NCBI RefSeq assembly: GCF_002979415.1
Contig: NZ_PCOT01000017.1
Location: 1-64,000 of the forward strand
Direction: 5' to 3'
Origin: Microbacterium sp. MYb72
GTDB taxonomy: Bacteria > Actinomycetota > Actinomycetes > Actinomycetales > Microbacteriaceae
Length of the DNA: 64,000 bases
Both the position numbers and the translations under genes were made by a program. Within the stretch, counting starts at the first letter, position 1; each line of letters opens with the position of its first letter. The notes beneath the pieces were generated by a model. The model saw nothing but the letters and a program-made list of their open reading frames with translations, did not search any database and was not told the origin of the DNA. Shown piece after piece: positions 35,119-43,160 of the stretch.

Positions 35119-35598
35119 ATGCAAGTAACTGGCAAGGCAAAGATAGTAGGTATCGTGGCGGGTGCTGTACTCCTTGTAACGCTCACGGGCTGCGAGAATT
35201 CTTACCGTCATGGGCCATATGAGCTCGGGTTCGATGGTCGTAACCTTCAAGTTGTCAGTTGCGTCAACCGCGACGTGGAGACGGTATCTGTATCAGAGTT
35301 CTTCCTCGTTGATGGCGCTCGGAAATCTCGTGATGTGTGGAAAGCGGAAGGCTCCCGGCGACTATCTGTCGGCGACCTTCTCATCGTCGGGGGTGAAAAC
35401 AGTGGACTTGAAAACACTCTCGTCGAATCTTCGCTTCTGGAGGCGGGGCACGAGTACTATGTGGAATTCAATCAGGATAAAGTGAATCTATCTTCGGCAT
35501 GGTTTGTCGTCCCCGAGACAGGGCTTCCCAAGGGTAAATGGCTTACCTCGACCGGTGATGTGCGCGATACCGTCTGTAAAGACGTTGCTCCGAAATAG
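35119..35598 (+). CDS. Lipoprotein, candidate immunity protein
   Basis: 159 aa. The signal peptide ends in a lipobox (TLTGC, Cys about residue 25), followed by LQVVSCVNRDVETV, VWKAEGSRRLSVGD and a C-terminal Cys. GAGGTG lies just upstream of the ATG. It shares the plan of the lipoprotein at 33600, which suggests duplication within the immunity array. An extracytoplasmic location suits protection against an envelope-acting toxin. Confidence 0.72.
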   Translation: MQVTGKAKIVGIVAGAVLLVTLTGCENSYRHGPYELGFDGRNLQVVSCVNRDVETVSVSEFFLVDGARKSRDVWKAEGSRRLSVGDLLIVGGENSGLENTLVESSLLEAGHEYYVEFNQDKVNLSSAWFVVPETGLPKGKWLTSTGDVRDTVCKDVAPK

Positions 35599-35604
35599 GC
35601 ATAC

Positions 35605-35772
35605 ATGGTGCGCGAGGTGATTCCGCCGACAGTGCGATGGATTCGCAACCTCCCGCTGTCTGCCATCGGCGTGGTTGTAGGCGGAATCGCGACCCAGCCG
35701 ACGTCGGTGGGGATCCTGCACTATCGACTAGATGGGACTATCCACATAATTCCGGGGAGGCCAACGCCATGA
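35605..35772 (+). CDS. 55-aa ORF coupled to the next gene
   Basis: The ATG at 35605 opens 55 codons beginning MVREVIPPTVRWIRNLPLSA and ending in IIPGRPTP. Its TGA overlaps the next ATG (ATGA at 35769-35772). A hydrophobic Gly-rich middle (IGVVVGGIA) is present. It starts seven bases after the lipoprotein stop. It may be the remnant of a toxin tip coupled to its immunity gene, or a small real protein. Confidence 0.45.
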   Translation: MVREVIPPTVRWIRNLPLSAIGVVVGGIATQPTSVGILHYRLDGTIHIIPGRPTP

Positions 35773-36095
35773 GTTCTTTCGAAGTCTCGTTCCGGACTGA
35801 GGTTCTACTATCGCTCCAGGACGCGATGCTTGATCTGGTACTGCCAACTCTTCGTGGCGTTGCAGTCGTTATCGCGTACCCTCGGATAGAAGTCCAATGC
35901 ATATATGAGCTGGTCGGGCTTGATGAGCGATCTGCGACTGATGACATAGAGGCACTTGTTGTAGCTGATTTCGTGCCACCAGTTGAGGTCGTTTGCAGCG
36001 TCGTCAGCCTCCCTCGAGCAGAACGTAGAGTGGTGCGTCAAGGGGAGTTATGGGTATATCGCCGACATGAAGAGGAAGACGGCGGCCTGATCTAA
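35769..36095 (+). CDS. Small soluble protein, candidate immunity
   Basis: 108 aa from ATG 35769, preceded by GGGGAGG. The beta-rich sequence (VAVVIAYPRIEVQCIYEL, then IEALVVADFVPP) and acidic C-terminus (RRHEEEDGG) recall small immunity proteins, but no family is certain. The overlap with the 55-aa ORF suggests the pair moves as a unit. Bases 36096-36200 hold only a short start-less frame. Confidence 0.6.
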   Translation: MSSFEVSFRTEVLLSLQDAMLDLVLPTLRGVAVVIAYPRIEVQCIYELVGLDERSATDDIEALVVADFVPPVEVVCSVVSLPRAERRVVRQGELWVYRRHEEEDGGLI

Positions 36096-36200
36096 CCTCG
36101 CGGAGGACGGATTGATTGGGGTCCAACCATCTTGACGATCTTCGGTGCGATACTTGTCATCGTTGCTTCACCAATTACCGCAGCATCCGGATAGGTACAA

Positions 36201-36854
36201 ATGTCAACGATCTTGACGAGTTCTCTTGTAGCGTGGGTCGAGGTAGGTCCACCCCTGACACGTGTCGCGGATCGCGTCGATCCAGGTTGGTACGTCGCGA
36301 AAAACGCTCGGCGTGCGGTTGCCAACTTTGATGTCATGACCCAGGAAGGGGTGACAGATCTTGGGAAGGCAATCGATGCGGTTCTCCTTCGGGGTGAGCG
36401 CATCTGGCCGCTCCTTAGAAACGAACAAGACATAGATGTCGACCTGGCGCTGTGGTTCGAAGCGTCCGGAGGAGGACAGACCGCGATGCTGAGGGGGGAT
36501 TGGCTAGCACGATGCGGGAGGTCTTTCGATGTCTGGGCTGAAGTTCTCCATTGGGACGATCCCGCTGAGGATCCAACTGATCCTGGCATCGACACGGTGG
36601 TTGTGAAATGGTCGTCAGAAGGTCTCGCAAGGAATTTCATCATCCGTGAGGCGGTGGCAGCAAAGCGTCAAAGCCAGCTGGAGACTGTTCTCGCTGACGC
36701 CGCAGCGCAGAGGGCCCGTAGTATCCAAATACACCTACAGGCGGGCTCAGGAAACGCGGGGATCATTGTGCCTGCCCGAATCATCAACGGCTTGCGCGCT
36801 CTCGGAGCACAACTGGAGGTGACTGGTGAGCGGGTAGGCCGGTCCCATGAATGA
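36201..36854 (+). CDS. Hypothetical protein, candidate immunity (DUF4279-like end)
   Basis: 217 aa, soluble. The middle has RGERIWPLLRNEQDIDVDLA and WFEASGGGQTAML, and the C-terminus INGLRALGAQLEV resembles the end of DUF4279 proteins, which are frequent RHS-linked immunity candidates. The family is not certain. It overlaps the next gene by eight bases. Confidence 0.6.
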   Translation: MSTILTSSLVAWVEVGPPLTRVADRVDPGWYVAKNARRAVANFDVMTQEGVTDLGKAIDAVLLRGERIWPLLRNEQDIDVDLALWFEASGGGQTAMLRGDWLARCGRSFDVWAEVLHWDDPAEDPTDPGIDTVVVKWSSEGLARNFIIREAVAAKRQSQLETVLADAAAQRARSIQIHLQAGSGNAGIIVPARIINGLRALGAQLEVTGERVGRSHE

Positions 36855-37212
36855 TCGTTTGGGGGGTCCTTCCCGGCCGCTCCTGGCGGTCTTTCTGACA
36901 GTCGCGGGAATCGCGTGTTTGTTGGTCGCAACAGTCGTCCGGGGGATCGGAAAGAATACGAAGTCAGCGTTTCCGCTCGGGGCGGAGCAGCGCCTCGTCC
37001 TTCGGGAGGAAGGGCTCGAAGTGACAGGGCAGTTGGGCACGATGACTCTCCCGTGGGATCGGTTGTCCGATCTGAAGAGGGAGAATGGTGCGGTTTTCGT
37101 CACGAACACGGCGACCAAGGTGGTGTTCATCTTCTCGGGGCGGCTCGTGACCGACGAAGCCTTCGCAGCTATCGCGGAACGAATGAGGCATGCGACTGAT
37201 CGGGATGGGTGA
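36847..37212 (+). CDS. YcxB-like membrane protein, candidate immunity
   Basis: 121 aa. One N-terminal membrane helix (about 11-33) is followed by a YcxB-like soluble domain: LVLREEGLEVTGQLGTMTLPW, DRLSDLKRENGAVFV (each shown in part). YcxB-like proteins are common next to RHS and other polymorphic toxins. The start overlaps the previous gene. Confidence 0.65.
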   Translation: MNDRLGGPSRPLLAVFLTVAGIACLLVATVVRGIGKNTKSAFPLGAEQRLVLREEGLEVTGQLGTMTLPWDRLSDLKRENGAVFVTNTATKVVFIFSGRLVTDEAFAAIAERMRHATDRDG

Positions 37213-37299
37213 CGTCCGGCAGGACCGAGCAGGCATCGACGAGGACGTTCACCGGCCGGGGCGTGCTGCGGTCCTTGAGGATGAAGAAGGGAAGAAGTG

Positions 37300-37785
37300 A
37301 TGCGAAGGTCGCGAATGTCGCGGGAAGGGCTGATCGCTGTTGCGCCGAAGCCTGGCTGGTATCCGGACCCGGAAGATCTCGATGGGTCGCTGCGGTGGTG
37401 GGACGGACAGGACTGGGCTGAGGCGACCGCTCCGTCTACGGCGGACGTCGCTTCTCTCCCCGGTGCGGTGGCCGTCGAAGCGGATTTCTGGTCGCGGTTG
37501 TACAGCGCTCGAGCAGACGAGTCGGCGAGGGGCAACGCCGCTGCGACCATGTCGGTCGTGATGGGGGTGGCTTCGGTCATCACCGGGCAGATTCCGCACT
37601 TCACGGCCGTGTTGTTGAGCGTGCTCACGGCAATCAGCGCGGTCGTATGGGGTCTGATCGGCGTGCGTCGAGCGGTGAAGACCGGGGTTGGACTCGCCCG
37701 CGCGCTCTCGGGCACGGTGCTCGGAGTCCTCGTGTGCGTGCTCTCCGCGATCGGCGTCGCCTACCTCGTCGGCGCGTACTCATGA
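37300..37785 (+). CDS. DUF2510 membrane protein
   Basis: 161 aa. The N-terminal DUF2510 motif (KPGWYPDPEDLDGSLRWWDG, about 18-37) is followed by two or three membrane helices (about 85-150). DUF2510 is an actinobacterial domain of unknown role, often on membrane proteins. The purine-rich GAAGAAGGGAAGAAG precedes ATG 37300. Bases 37786-37980 after it hold no supported gene. Confidence 0.75.
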   Translation: MRRSRMSREGLIAVAPKPGWYPDPEDLDGSLRWWDGQDWAEATAPSTADVASLPGAVAVEADFWSRLYSARADESARGNAAATMSVVMGVASVITGQIPHFTAVLLSVLTAISAVVWGLIGVRRAVKTGVGLARALSGTVLGVLVCVLSAIGVAYLVGAYS

Positions 37786-37980
37786 GTGCGGCGTCGGTGA
37801 GATGTGGTGAGACGGTAGCAAGCCCGCAAGCACACACGGAGGGGTGTGTCGCCCCATCGGGATCGAGATCGACACGATGCCAGCTCGGCCTCTCGGGCCG
37901 TACATCAGGTCACGGATGGTGCCGGGCGCGGGGGAATCGGAACAGAGGAATTGATCAATGACCGGACAGAGGGACCCGCG

Positions 37981-38445
37981 GTGAAATGGTTGACGCGAGA
38001 GTGGGCGTCGGGGGAGTTGGACGACTCCGAGTGGGACGCGCGGTGGGAGCAGTACGCCTCTCATTGCGCTGAGGTGCGTTCGCGTCTCTCCAAGGATGCA
38101 GAGTTGTTGCTGGACGTGAATCTGCACGATGCGCAGCATCGGTCGTTCGAGTACAGCCCGCATGAGACCCTCACGGTTCGCGCGCTCATGGGTGATCTCA
38201 TCGTCGGATACGAGTTCGCCGAGCTCACGTACATGGACGCCGAGCTTCGGGTGAGCGAGGTCGGGAGCGTTCGAGCTCTTCGACTTCTGCACGACCGGAC
38301 GGAGATTCTTTACACGGAAGTCGATGCGGAAGCCGACGGCCGATTCGTGCATCGTGTTCTGCTCTGGCCTCGTGGCGAGTACGAGGTCGCCTTCACAGCC
38401 GTGAAGGTGCATCGCGAACCCGCGAGCCCGGGCGACCGGAGATAG
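37981..38445 (+). CDS. DUF4085-like protein, candidate immunity
   Basis: 154 aa from GTG 37981. The opening VKWLTREWASGELDDSEWDA matches the DUF4085 N-terminus (VKWFTREW...GELxDxEW), followed by LDVNLHDAQ and a beta-rich end. These proteins are found beside polymorphic toxins and as free-standing immunity genes. The upstream open frame lacks family similarity. Confidence 0.7.
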   Translation: MKWLTREWASGELDDSEWDARWEQYASHCAEVRSRLSKDAELLLDVNLHDAQHRSFEYSPHETLTVRALMGDLIVGYEFAELTYMDAELRVSEVGSVRALRLLHDRTEILYTEVDAEADGRFVHRVLLWPRGEYEVAFTAVKVHREPASPGDRR

Positions 38446-38453
38446 GAAAGCCC

Positions 38454-38921
38454 ATGCGCATCCGCCAGTACGTGTACTTCGCTCTGGACAGTGAGACTGT
38501 GCCCGCAGCAGACATCAGCGGTGTGCTCGCGAGCGAACCCGGCCGGTTCACCGTGCGGGCGAGCAGACGATCAGAGCCGCCGATTCCGATCCAGCATTCG
38601 TGGCAGGTGCGCTGCGACGAGCCGGGCCTTACGATCGACGAGCAGATCGAACGTGTTCTCGGACGCGTCCGCCCGCTGGTCGAACCGATAGTCGCTCTCA
38701 TCGAGACGACCGACGTCACCGCCAGGCTACAGATCGTTCGCGACTTCAACGCGAGAAACGGAGAGGACGAAGTCCTCGACGAGATCGTGACCCCGGACGG
38801 AGAGATCCTCACCAAGCTGCCCGGCCAGCATCAGTTGCTCGGATGGGGGTTGGAGCCTGCCGACCTTGCGTTCCTGGTCCGCATCGGGGCGAGCCTCGAT
38901 TGCGATGAGTACGGAAGCTGA
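38454..38921 (+). CDS. DUF4279 protein, candidate immunity
   Basis: 155 aa, full-length DUF4279: YVYFALDSETVPAADISGVL at the start, HSWQVRCDEPGLTIDEQIER in the middle, LPGQHQLLGWGLEPADLAFL near the end and a final DEYG. The family is widely linked to RHS and other contact-dependent toxins as putative immunity. The start is eight bases after the previous stop, in one transcription unit. Confidence 0.8.
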   Translation: MRIRQYVYFALDSETVPAADISGVLASEPGRFTVRASRRSEPPIPIQHSWQVRCDEPGLTIDEQIERVLGRVRPLVEPIVALIETTDVTARLQIVRDFNARNGEDEVLDEIVTPDGEILTKLPGQHQLLGWGLEPADLAFLVRIGASLDCDEYGS

Positions 38922-38934
38922 TCGGAGTGGCGAC

Positions 38935-39486
38935 ATGAACTCGAGAGGAACGGACGTGGAAGTCACCCTGCAAGCGACGGGGCTGAGATGGCTCGCTGGA
39001 GATGCAGATGCGGGGGAGGACCAGTGCGCGCACGGTCTGGTTCGACTGGACGTGGGGGACCTCGTGCTGGTCGGACCGGAGGACGAGGAAGTCACGGTCT
39101 CGGCTGCCGGTCTGTTCCTGCTGCGGACGCTGGACGCAGATCACCTGCCGGGTGATTTGCTCACGGGTGGGAACCAGCTCTTCCCCTGTTGTGGGCATCT
39201 CGTCATCGATGATGGAAGCGGCGGATGCTTCATCAGCGGCTGCCCGATGGGCGTCGACATGTCGGTGGTCACGGAGGGGGAGTCTGTCACGCTCCGGCGG
39301 GACACGACGATCGCGACCACGACGCGTGCGCAGTGGAGGGAAGCTGTTCTCGGTTTCGCCCGCCAGATCGATGCGTTCTACTCCCGTTCCGTGCCTCGGG
39401 CGCTGCCCGACGACGAGTCCGATGCCGCAGGATGGCGCCGGTTCTGGAAGGAGTGGCGTTCTCGCGTGGATGCCGCGGGCGGCTGA
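38935..39486 (+). CDS. Hypothetical protein, candidate immunity
   Basis: 183 aa from ATG 38935 with GGAGTGG nine bases upstream; ATG 38905 is an alternative. A Cys-rich segment (QLFPCCGHLVIDDGSGGCFI, near 83-102, then GCPMG) might bind a metal or form disulfides. A Trp-rich helical C-terminus (WRRFWKEWRSRV) follows. No family is certain. It is the last gene of the small-gene array before the MFS exporter on the other strand. Confidence 0.65.
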   Translation: MNSRGTDVEVTLQATGLRWLAGDADAGEDQCAHGLVRLDVGDLVLVGPEDEEVTVSAAGLFLLRTLDADHLPGDLLTGGNQLFPCCGHLVIDDGSGGCFISGCPMGVDMSVVTEGESVTLRRDTTIATTTRAQWREAVLGFARQIDAFYSRSVPRALPDDESDAAGWRRFWKEWRSRVDAAGG

Positions 39487-39546
39487 TCACGCCGGAGTCC
39501 TTCCGGGCGACCGCACCCGGCGAAGGGAGGCCCGCGCTCGGCGGGG

Positions 39547-40884
39547 TCAGCTCGACTTCTTCGCCGTGCGGATCGGCGTGGTCGCCGCCGCCTCGTCGCT
39601 GAACTCCACCGGGTCGACCTCGTCGATCACGCTCAGCGGACGCGTCTCGTCGAGTGTCATCAGGAACCGCCGGTTCTCGTCGCGGTGCAGACGCCCGCTC
39701 GTGAGCACCCAGGTCACCCCGATCGCGCACGCGACGAGTCCGGCCACACCGCCGAGCATGATCGCGGTGCGCGGCCCGAACGTGTCGGCCACCCATCCGG
39801 CGATCGGCGCGCCGATCGGAGTCGCCCCCATGATGACCGCCATGTACAGCGCGAGCACACGTCCGCGCAGCGCCGGATCGGTGGTGGTCTGCACGTAGCC
39901 GTTCGCGGTGGTGAGCAGGGTCACGATCGTGAATCCGGTGAACATGAGCGTCACGGCGTACGCCGCATACGTCGGCATCGCCGCGGAGACGAACGCGAAC
40001 ACGCCGAACCCGCCGGCGGCGAAGATCACCACCCGCACCCTGGCGCGGTCACGGCGTGCGGCCAGCAGCGCACCGGTGAGCGAACCGATCGCGAGGATCG
40101 AGCTCAGGATGCCGTAGCCGTCGGCGCCCGCGCCGAACTCGATCGCCATGGTCGACGCGAAGATCGGGAAGTTCATGCCGAAGGCGCCGATGAGGAACAC
40201 CGTCACGAACACGACGCGCAGATCGCTGCGCCCCCACACGTAGCGGAAGCCCGCGGCGAGGCCACCGCGGTTGCGGTGTTTGGGGCGCGGCGCGAGCTGA
40301 CTCCTGCGCATGAGCATCAGCGCGACGATCATCGCAAGGAACGTGGCGGCGTTCACGATGAACACCCACCCGGAGCCGATCGCGACGATGAGCAGACCCC
40401 CAACGGCGGGGCCGATCATGCGCGCCAGGTTGAACGACGCCGAGTTGAGCGCGACGGCGTTGGAGGTCTCGCTCGCCGACACCATGTCGGACACGAAGGT
40501 CTGCCTGGCCGGGGCGTCGAACGCGTTCACGACACCGAACCCCGCCGCGAAGCAGAACATCATCGGCAGCGTCATCACGCCGAGCAGCAGCAGCGTTCCC
40601 ACCGCGACCGCCAGGGCGAGCAGGGCGGTCTGGGTGGTGAGCAGGATGCGTCGGCGGTCGAAGCGGTCGGCGACCCAGCCGGTGAGGCTCACCAGCACCA
40701 GGGGCGGTCCGAACTGCAGCGCCATCGTGGCGCCCATCGCCGCGGCGTCATTGTTCGTCAGCTCGGTGAGCACGACCCAGTCCTGGGCGGTGGCCTGCAT
40801 CCATCCGCCGACGTTCGAGACGAGAGCCCCGCCGAACCAGATGCGGTAGTTGACGTTGGAGAAGGAACGGAACATCGCGCTCAT
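39547..40884 (-). CDS. MFS exporter (EntS-like)
   Basis: 445 aa with about 12 membrane helices. The first loop carries the MFS motif GWVADRFDRRRIL (about 68-80), and the overall pattern (MSAMFRSFSNVNYRIWFGGA start) is that of EntS/DUF894-like drug or siderophore exporters. A hydrophilic C-terminal tail of about 40 residues is present. It overlaps the MarR gene by four bases (ATGA), so it is the probable regulated target. Longer upstream frames are shadows. Confidence 0.92.
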   Translation of the reverse strand: MSAMFRSFSNVNYRIWFGGALVSNVGGWMQATAQDWVVLTELTNNDAAAMGATMALQFGPPLVLVSLTGWVADRFDRRRILLTTQTALLALAVAVGTLLLLGVMTLPMMFCFAAGFGVVNAFDAPARQTFVSDMVSASETSNAVALNSASFNLARMIGPAVGGLLIVAIGSGWVFIVNAATFLAMIVALMLMRRSQLAPRPKHRNRGGLAAGFRYVWGRSDLRVVFVTVFLIGAFGMNFPIFASTMAIEFGAGADGYGILSSILAIGSLTGALLAARRDRARVRVVIFAAGGFGVFAFVSAAMPTYAAYAVTLMFTGFTIVTLLTTANGYVQTTTDPALRGRVLALYMAVIMGATPIGAPIAGWVADTFGPRTAIMLGGVAGLVACAIGVTWVLTSGRLHRDENRRFLMTLDETRPLSVIDEVDPVEFSDEAAATTPIRTAKKSS

Positions 40885-41321
40885 CGCTCGGCCACCCTCC
40901 GCATCAGGACGCTGGCGTCGTGCAGGATCTTCAGCTCGTCCTCCGTGAACTCGAGCTCGCGCATGGCGTCGAACAGCAGCTCGTCTCGGCGCTGGATCGT
41001 CTCGGCGACGATCTCGACCCCGGCATCCGTGATGTCGACCTGCACGCGTCTGCGGTCCTCGTCGTCGGGGGTGCGGGTCACGAACCCCTGTTCTTCGAGG
41101 CCGTTGATCATGCTCGTCATCGACGGGGCGGTCACGCGCTCGCGCTCGGCGAGAGACGTGATCGTGCGCCGGCCGTACATGCGCAGGGTGGACAGGACGG
41201 CGAGCTGCGCATCGCTCATGGCATCGATCGCGCGAGCGCACCGCAGGCGCCTCGCCAACCGGAACGTGGCCATGCGCAGTTCTGTCGCCGTGAGGTGGAG
41301 GGATTCATCAGACGCAGACAT
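40881..41321 (-). CDS. MarR-family repressor of the MFS exporter
   Basis: 146 aa. The winged helix is clear: TITSLAERERVTAPSMTSMI (about 52-71), then the wing TRTPDDEDRRRVQVDIT. It is first in a two-gene operon with the exporter. A perfect 10-1-10 palindrome touches its start codon, so autorepression released by an exported compound is likely. Confidence 0.93.
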   Translation of the reverse strand: MSASDESLHLTATELRMATFRLARRLRCARAIDAMSDAQLAVLSTLRMYGRRTITSLAERERVTAPSMTSMINGLEEQGFVTRTPDDEDRRRVQVDITDAGVEIVAETIQRRDELLFDAMRELEFTEDELKILHDASVLMRRVAER

Positions 41322-41341
41322 TACTTAGACAGTCTAAGTAA
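41321..41341. promoter_or_regulatory. Perfect 21-bp MarR operator
   Basis: TTACTTAGAC and GTCTAAGTAA flank a single A. The palindrome abuts the MarR start codon and, on that strand, contains a TAGACT -10-like hexamer nine bases before the ATG. Binding of the repressor would block the promoter. Confidence 0.9.
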
Positions 41342-41394
41342 TTCTTCGGCCGGAGGGAAGCGCGGATGCCGGCTCGGCGCGCGAGAATGGACGG

Positions 41395-42129
41395 ATGCCG
41401 CAGAACCTCGCCCTCGAGATCGCCGTACAGGACCCCGCCGGAGTGCGCGTCGCCGGAGCCGTCGGCGCCGCCCGCGTCGAGCTCGCCCAGGCCCTCGCCC
41501 TCGGCGGACTCACGCCGTCACCCGCCACCCTGGAGCTCTCGATCGAGGCCGCCCGAGAGGCGGGGCCCGAGGTGCACGTCCTGATCCGCCCCCGCGCCGG
41601 CGGCTTCCACTACGACGCCGACGAGCTCGCCGTCTCCGAGCGCGACGTCCGCCGTGCCGTCGACGCGGGGGCGCACGGCGTCGTGATCGGCGCCCTCGGC
41701 GCATCCGGCGTCCTCGACCTCGACGCGATGGCGCGGCTGCGCGACGCCGCGGGCGGAGCTTCCGTCACCCTGCACCGCGCCATCGACGTGACACCCGACC
41801 CGCTCGCGACCCTCCGCGCCGCCCGTGAACTCGGGCTGCGCCGGGTGCTCACCTCCGGCGGCGCCTCGGCGGCCGTCGACGGCATCGACACCCTGCGCGC
41901 CCTCGTCGCCGAGGCTGAGGGGGCGATTGAGATCATGGCCGGAAGCGGGGTGACCGCGGCATCCGCCAGAGCGCTCGCCGCCACCGGAGTCGACGCCCTG
42001 CACTTCTCCGCCAAGCGCAGCGTCGTCGAAGACGGCGGCGTGCGCATGGGATCGGCGGCCGACGGCGTAGGCGGCTACGAGGTGACCGACCTCGCCACCG
42101 CGCGCGCCCTCGTCGCCGCTCTCGCCTGA
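41395..42129 (+). CDS. cutC: Copper homeostasis protein CutC
   Basis: 244 aa TIM-barrel protein: LALEIAVQDPAGVRVAGAVG at the start, VHVLIRPRAGGFHYDADEL, VTLHRAIDVTPDP, RVLTSGGASAA and IMAGSGVTAA later, all typical of CutC. The family was linked to copper tolerance, but its biochemical role is uncertain. GAGAAT six bases before ATG 41395 indicates a leaderless start. It is divergent from the MarR/MFS operon. Confidence 0.9.
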   Translation: MPQNLALEIAVQDPAGVRVAGAVGAARVELAQALALGGLTPSPATLELSIEAAREAGPEVHVLIRPRAGGFHYDADELAVSERDVRRAVDAGAHGVVIGALGASGVLDLDAMARLRDAAGGASVTLHRAIDVTPDPLATLRAARELGLRRVLTSGGASAAVDGIDTLRALVAEAEGAIEIMAGSGVTAASARALAATGVDALHFSAKRSVVEDGGVRMGSAADGVGGYEVTDLATARALVAALA

Positions 42130-42174
42130 GCCATCGCCCTCGCGGCCCCCGCACCCCGTGGGTAGGGTGGGGGC

Positions 42175-43029
42175 GTGACGGATACGCGTGAGTTCACGGA
42201 TGCCCACGGCATCGCCATCGTCTACGACGTGCACCCCGCGGCGGGTGTCGCGCGAGGGGTGGTGCAGCTGCTCCACGGAGTCGGCGAGCACGCGGGCCGC
42301 TACGGCGCGCTGATCGCCGCCCTCACCGACGCCGGATTCATCGTCTACGCCGACGACCACCGAGGCCACGGGCGCACCGGCATCCGCCAGCACGACGGAC
42401 CTGCAGGGCTCGGCCACCTCGGCAAGGGCGGCATCCGTGCGACGAAGGAGGCGATCTGGCAGCTCACGGGCATCATCCGTGAAGAGAACCCCGATCTCCC
42501 CCTCGTGCTCCTCGGGCACTCGTGGGGATCGTTCCTCGCGCAGATGCTCGTCAACGACCACCCGGAGGCGTGGGATGCCGTCATCCTCTCCGGCTCCGCC
42601 CTGCGCACGCCGACCTCCCTGAACGCCGCCCCGCTGAACGCCCGCTGGGCAGGGGAGGGTGCGACGGGACTCGAGTGGCTCAGCCGCGACCCCGCGGTGT
42701 GGAAGGAGTTCGACGAGGACCCCCTCACCACCGACGTCCCGCTGCTGAAGCTGTTCGGCCCCATCGAGGCCGCGAAGCTCTACGGCCGCCCGCGCAAGGA
42801 CCTCGGCCGCGACATCCCGATGCTGCTCCTCGTCGGCCGCGACGACCCGGTCGGCGGCCCCCGCAGCGTGCACAAGCTCGCCGACGAGTACCGCTCGCGC
42901 TCTGGTTTGACCGATGTCACGACGCTCGTCTACCCCGACGCCCGGCACGAGATCTTCAAGGAGCTGCAGCAGGAGGAGGTGCGCGCCGACGTCCTCGCCT
43001 GGCTCGACGCGCACATCGCCCGACGCTGA
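42175..43029 (+). CDS. Alpha/beta hydrolase (monoacylglycerol-lipase-like)
   Basis: 284 aa. LLHGVGEHAGRY near residue 35, ADDHRGHGRTG, the nucleophile Ser in GHSWGS (about residue 114), an acid in GRDDPVGG and the catalytic His in ARHEIF make a complete triad. Lysophospholipase/monoglyceride-lipase-type proteins share this pattern. GTG 42175 has TAGGGT six bases upstream, so the mRNA is probably leaderless. Confidence 0.9.
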   Translation: MTDTREFTDAHGIAIVYDVHPAAGVARGVVQLLHGVGEHAGRYGALIAALTDAGFIVYADDHRGHGRTGIRQHDGPAGLGHLGKGGIRATKEAIWQLTGIIREENPDLPLVLLGHSWGSFLAQMLVNDHPEAWDAVILSGSALRTPTSLNAAPLNARWAGEGATGLEWLSRDPAVWKEFDEDPLTTDVPLLKLFGPIEAAKLYGRPRKDLGRDIPMLLLVGRDDPVGGPRSVHKLADEYRSRSGLTDVTTLVYPDARHEIFKELQQEEVRADVLAWLDAHIARR

Positions 43030-43160
43030 GCCGCGCATTCCCTCGACCCCGAAACATTTCGCTCGGAGTCGTGACGTTACGTCGGGTGTAACCGGATGAC
43101 GATGCGCGCGCGCCAGCCCTCTCCCTCCCCGTAGATTCGCGGCGAGAGGGAGGTTCTCCG

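Noticed and set aside
36102..36195. Start-less frame encoding a hydrophobic segment (ILTIFGAILVIVAS)
   Set aside because: A stop lies just upstream in frame and there is no usable start codon. It may be a remnant tail, but cannot be supported as a gene.
37786..37980. Extended open frame upstream of the DUF4085-like gene
   Set aside because: The DUF4085 pattern begins exactly at GTG 37981; the upstream translation has no similarity to the family.
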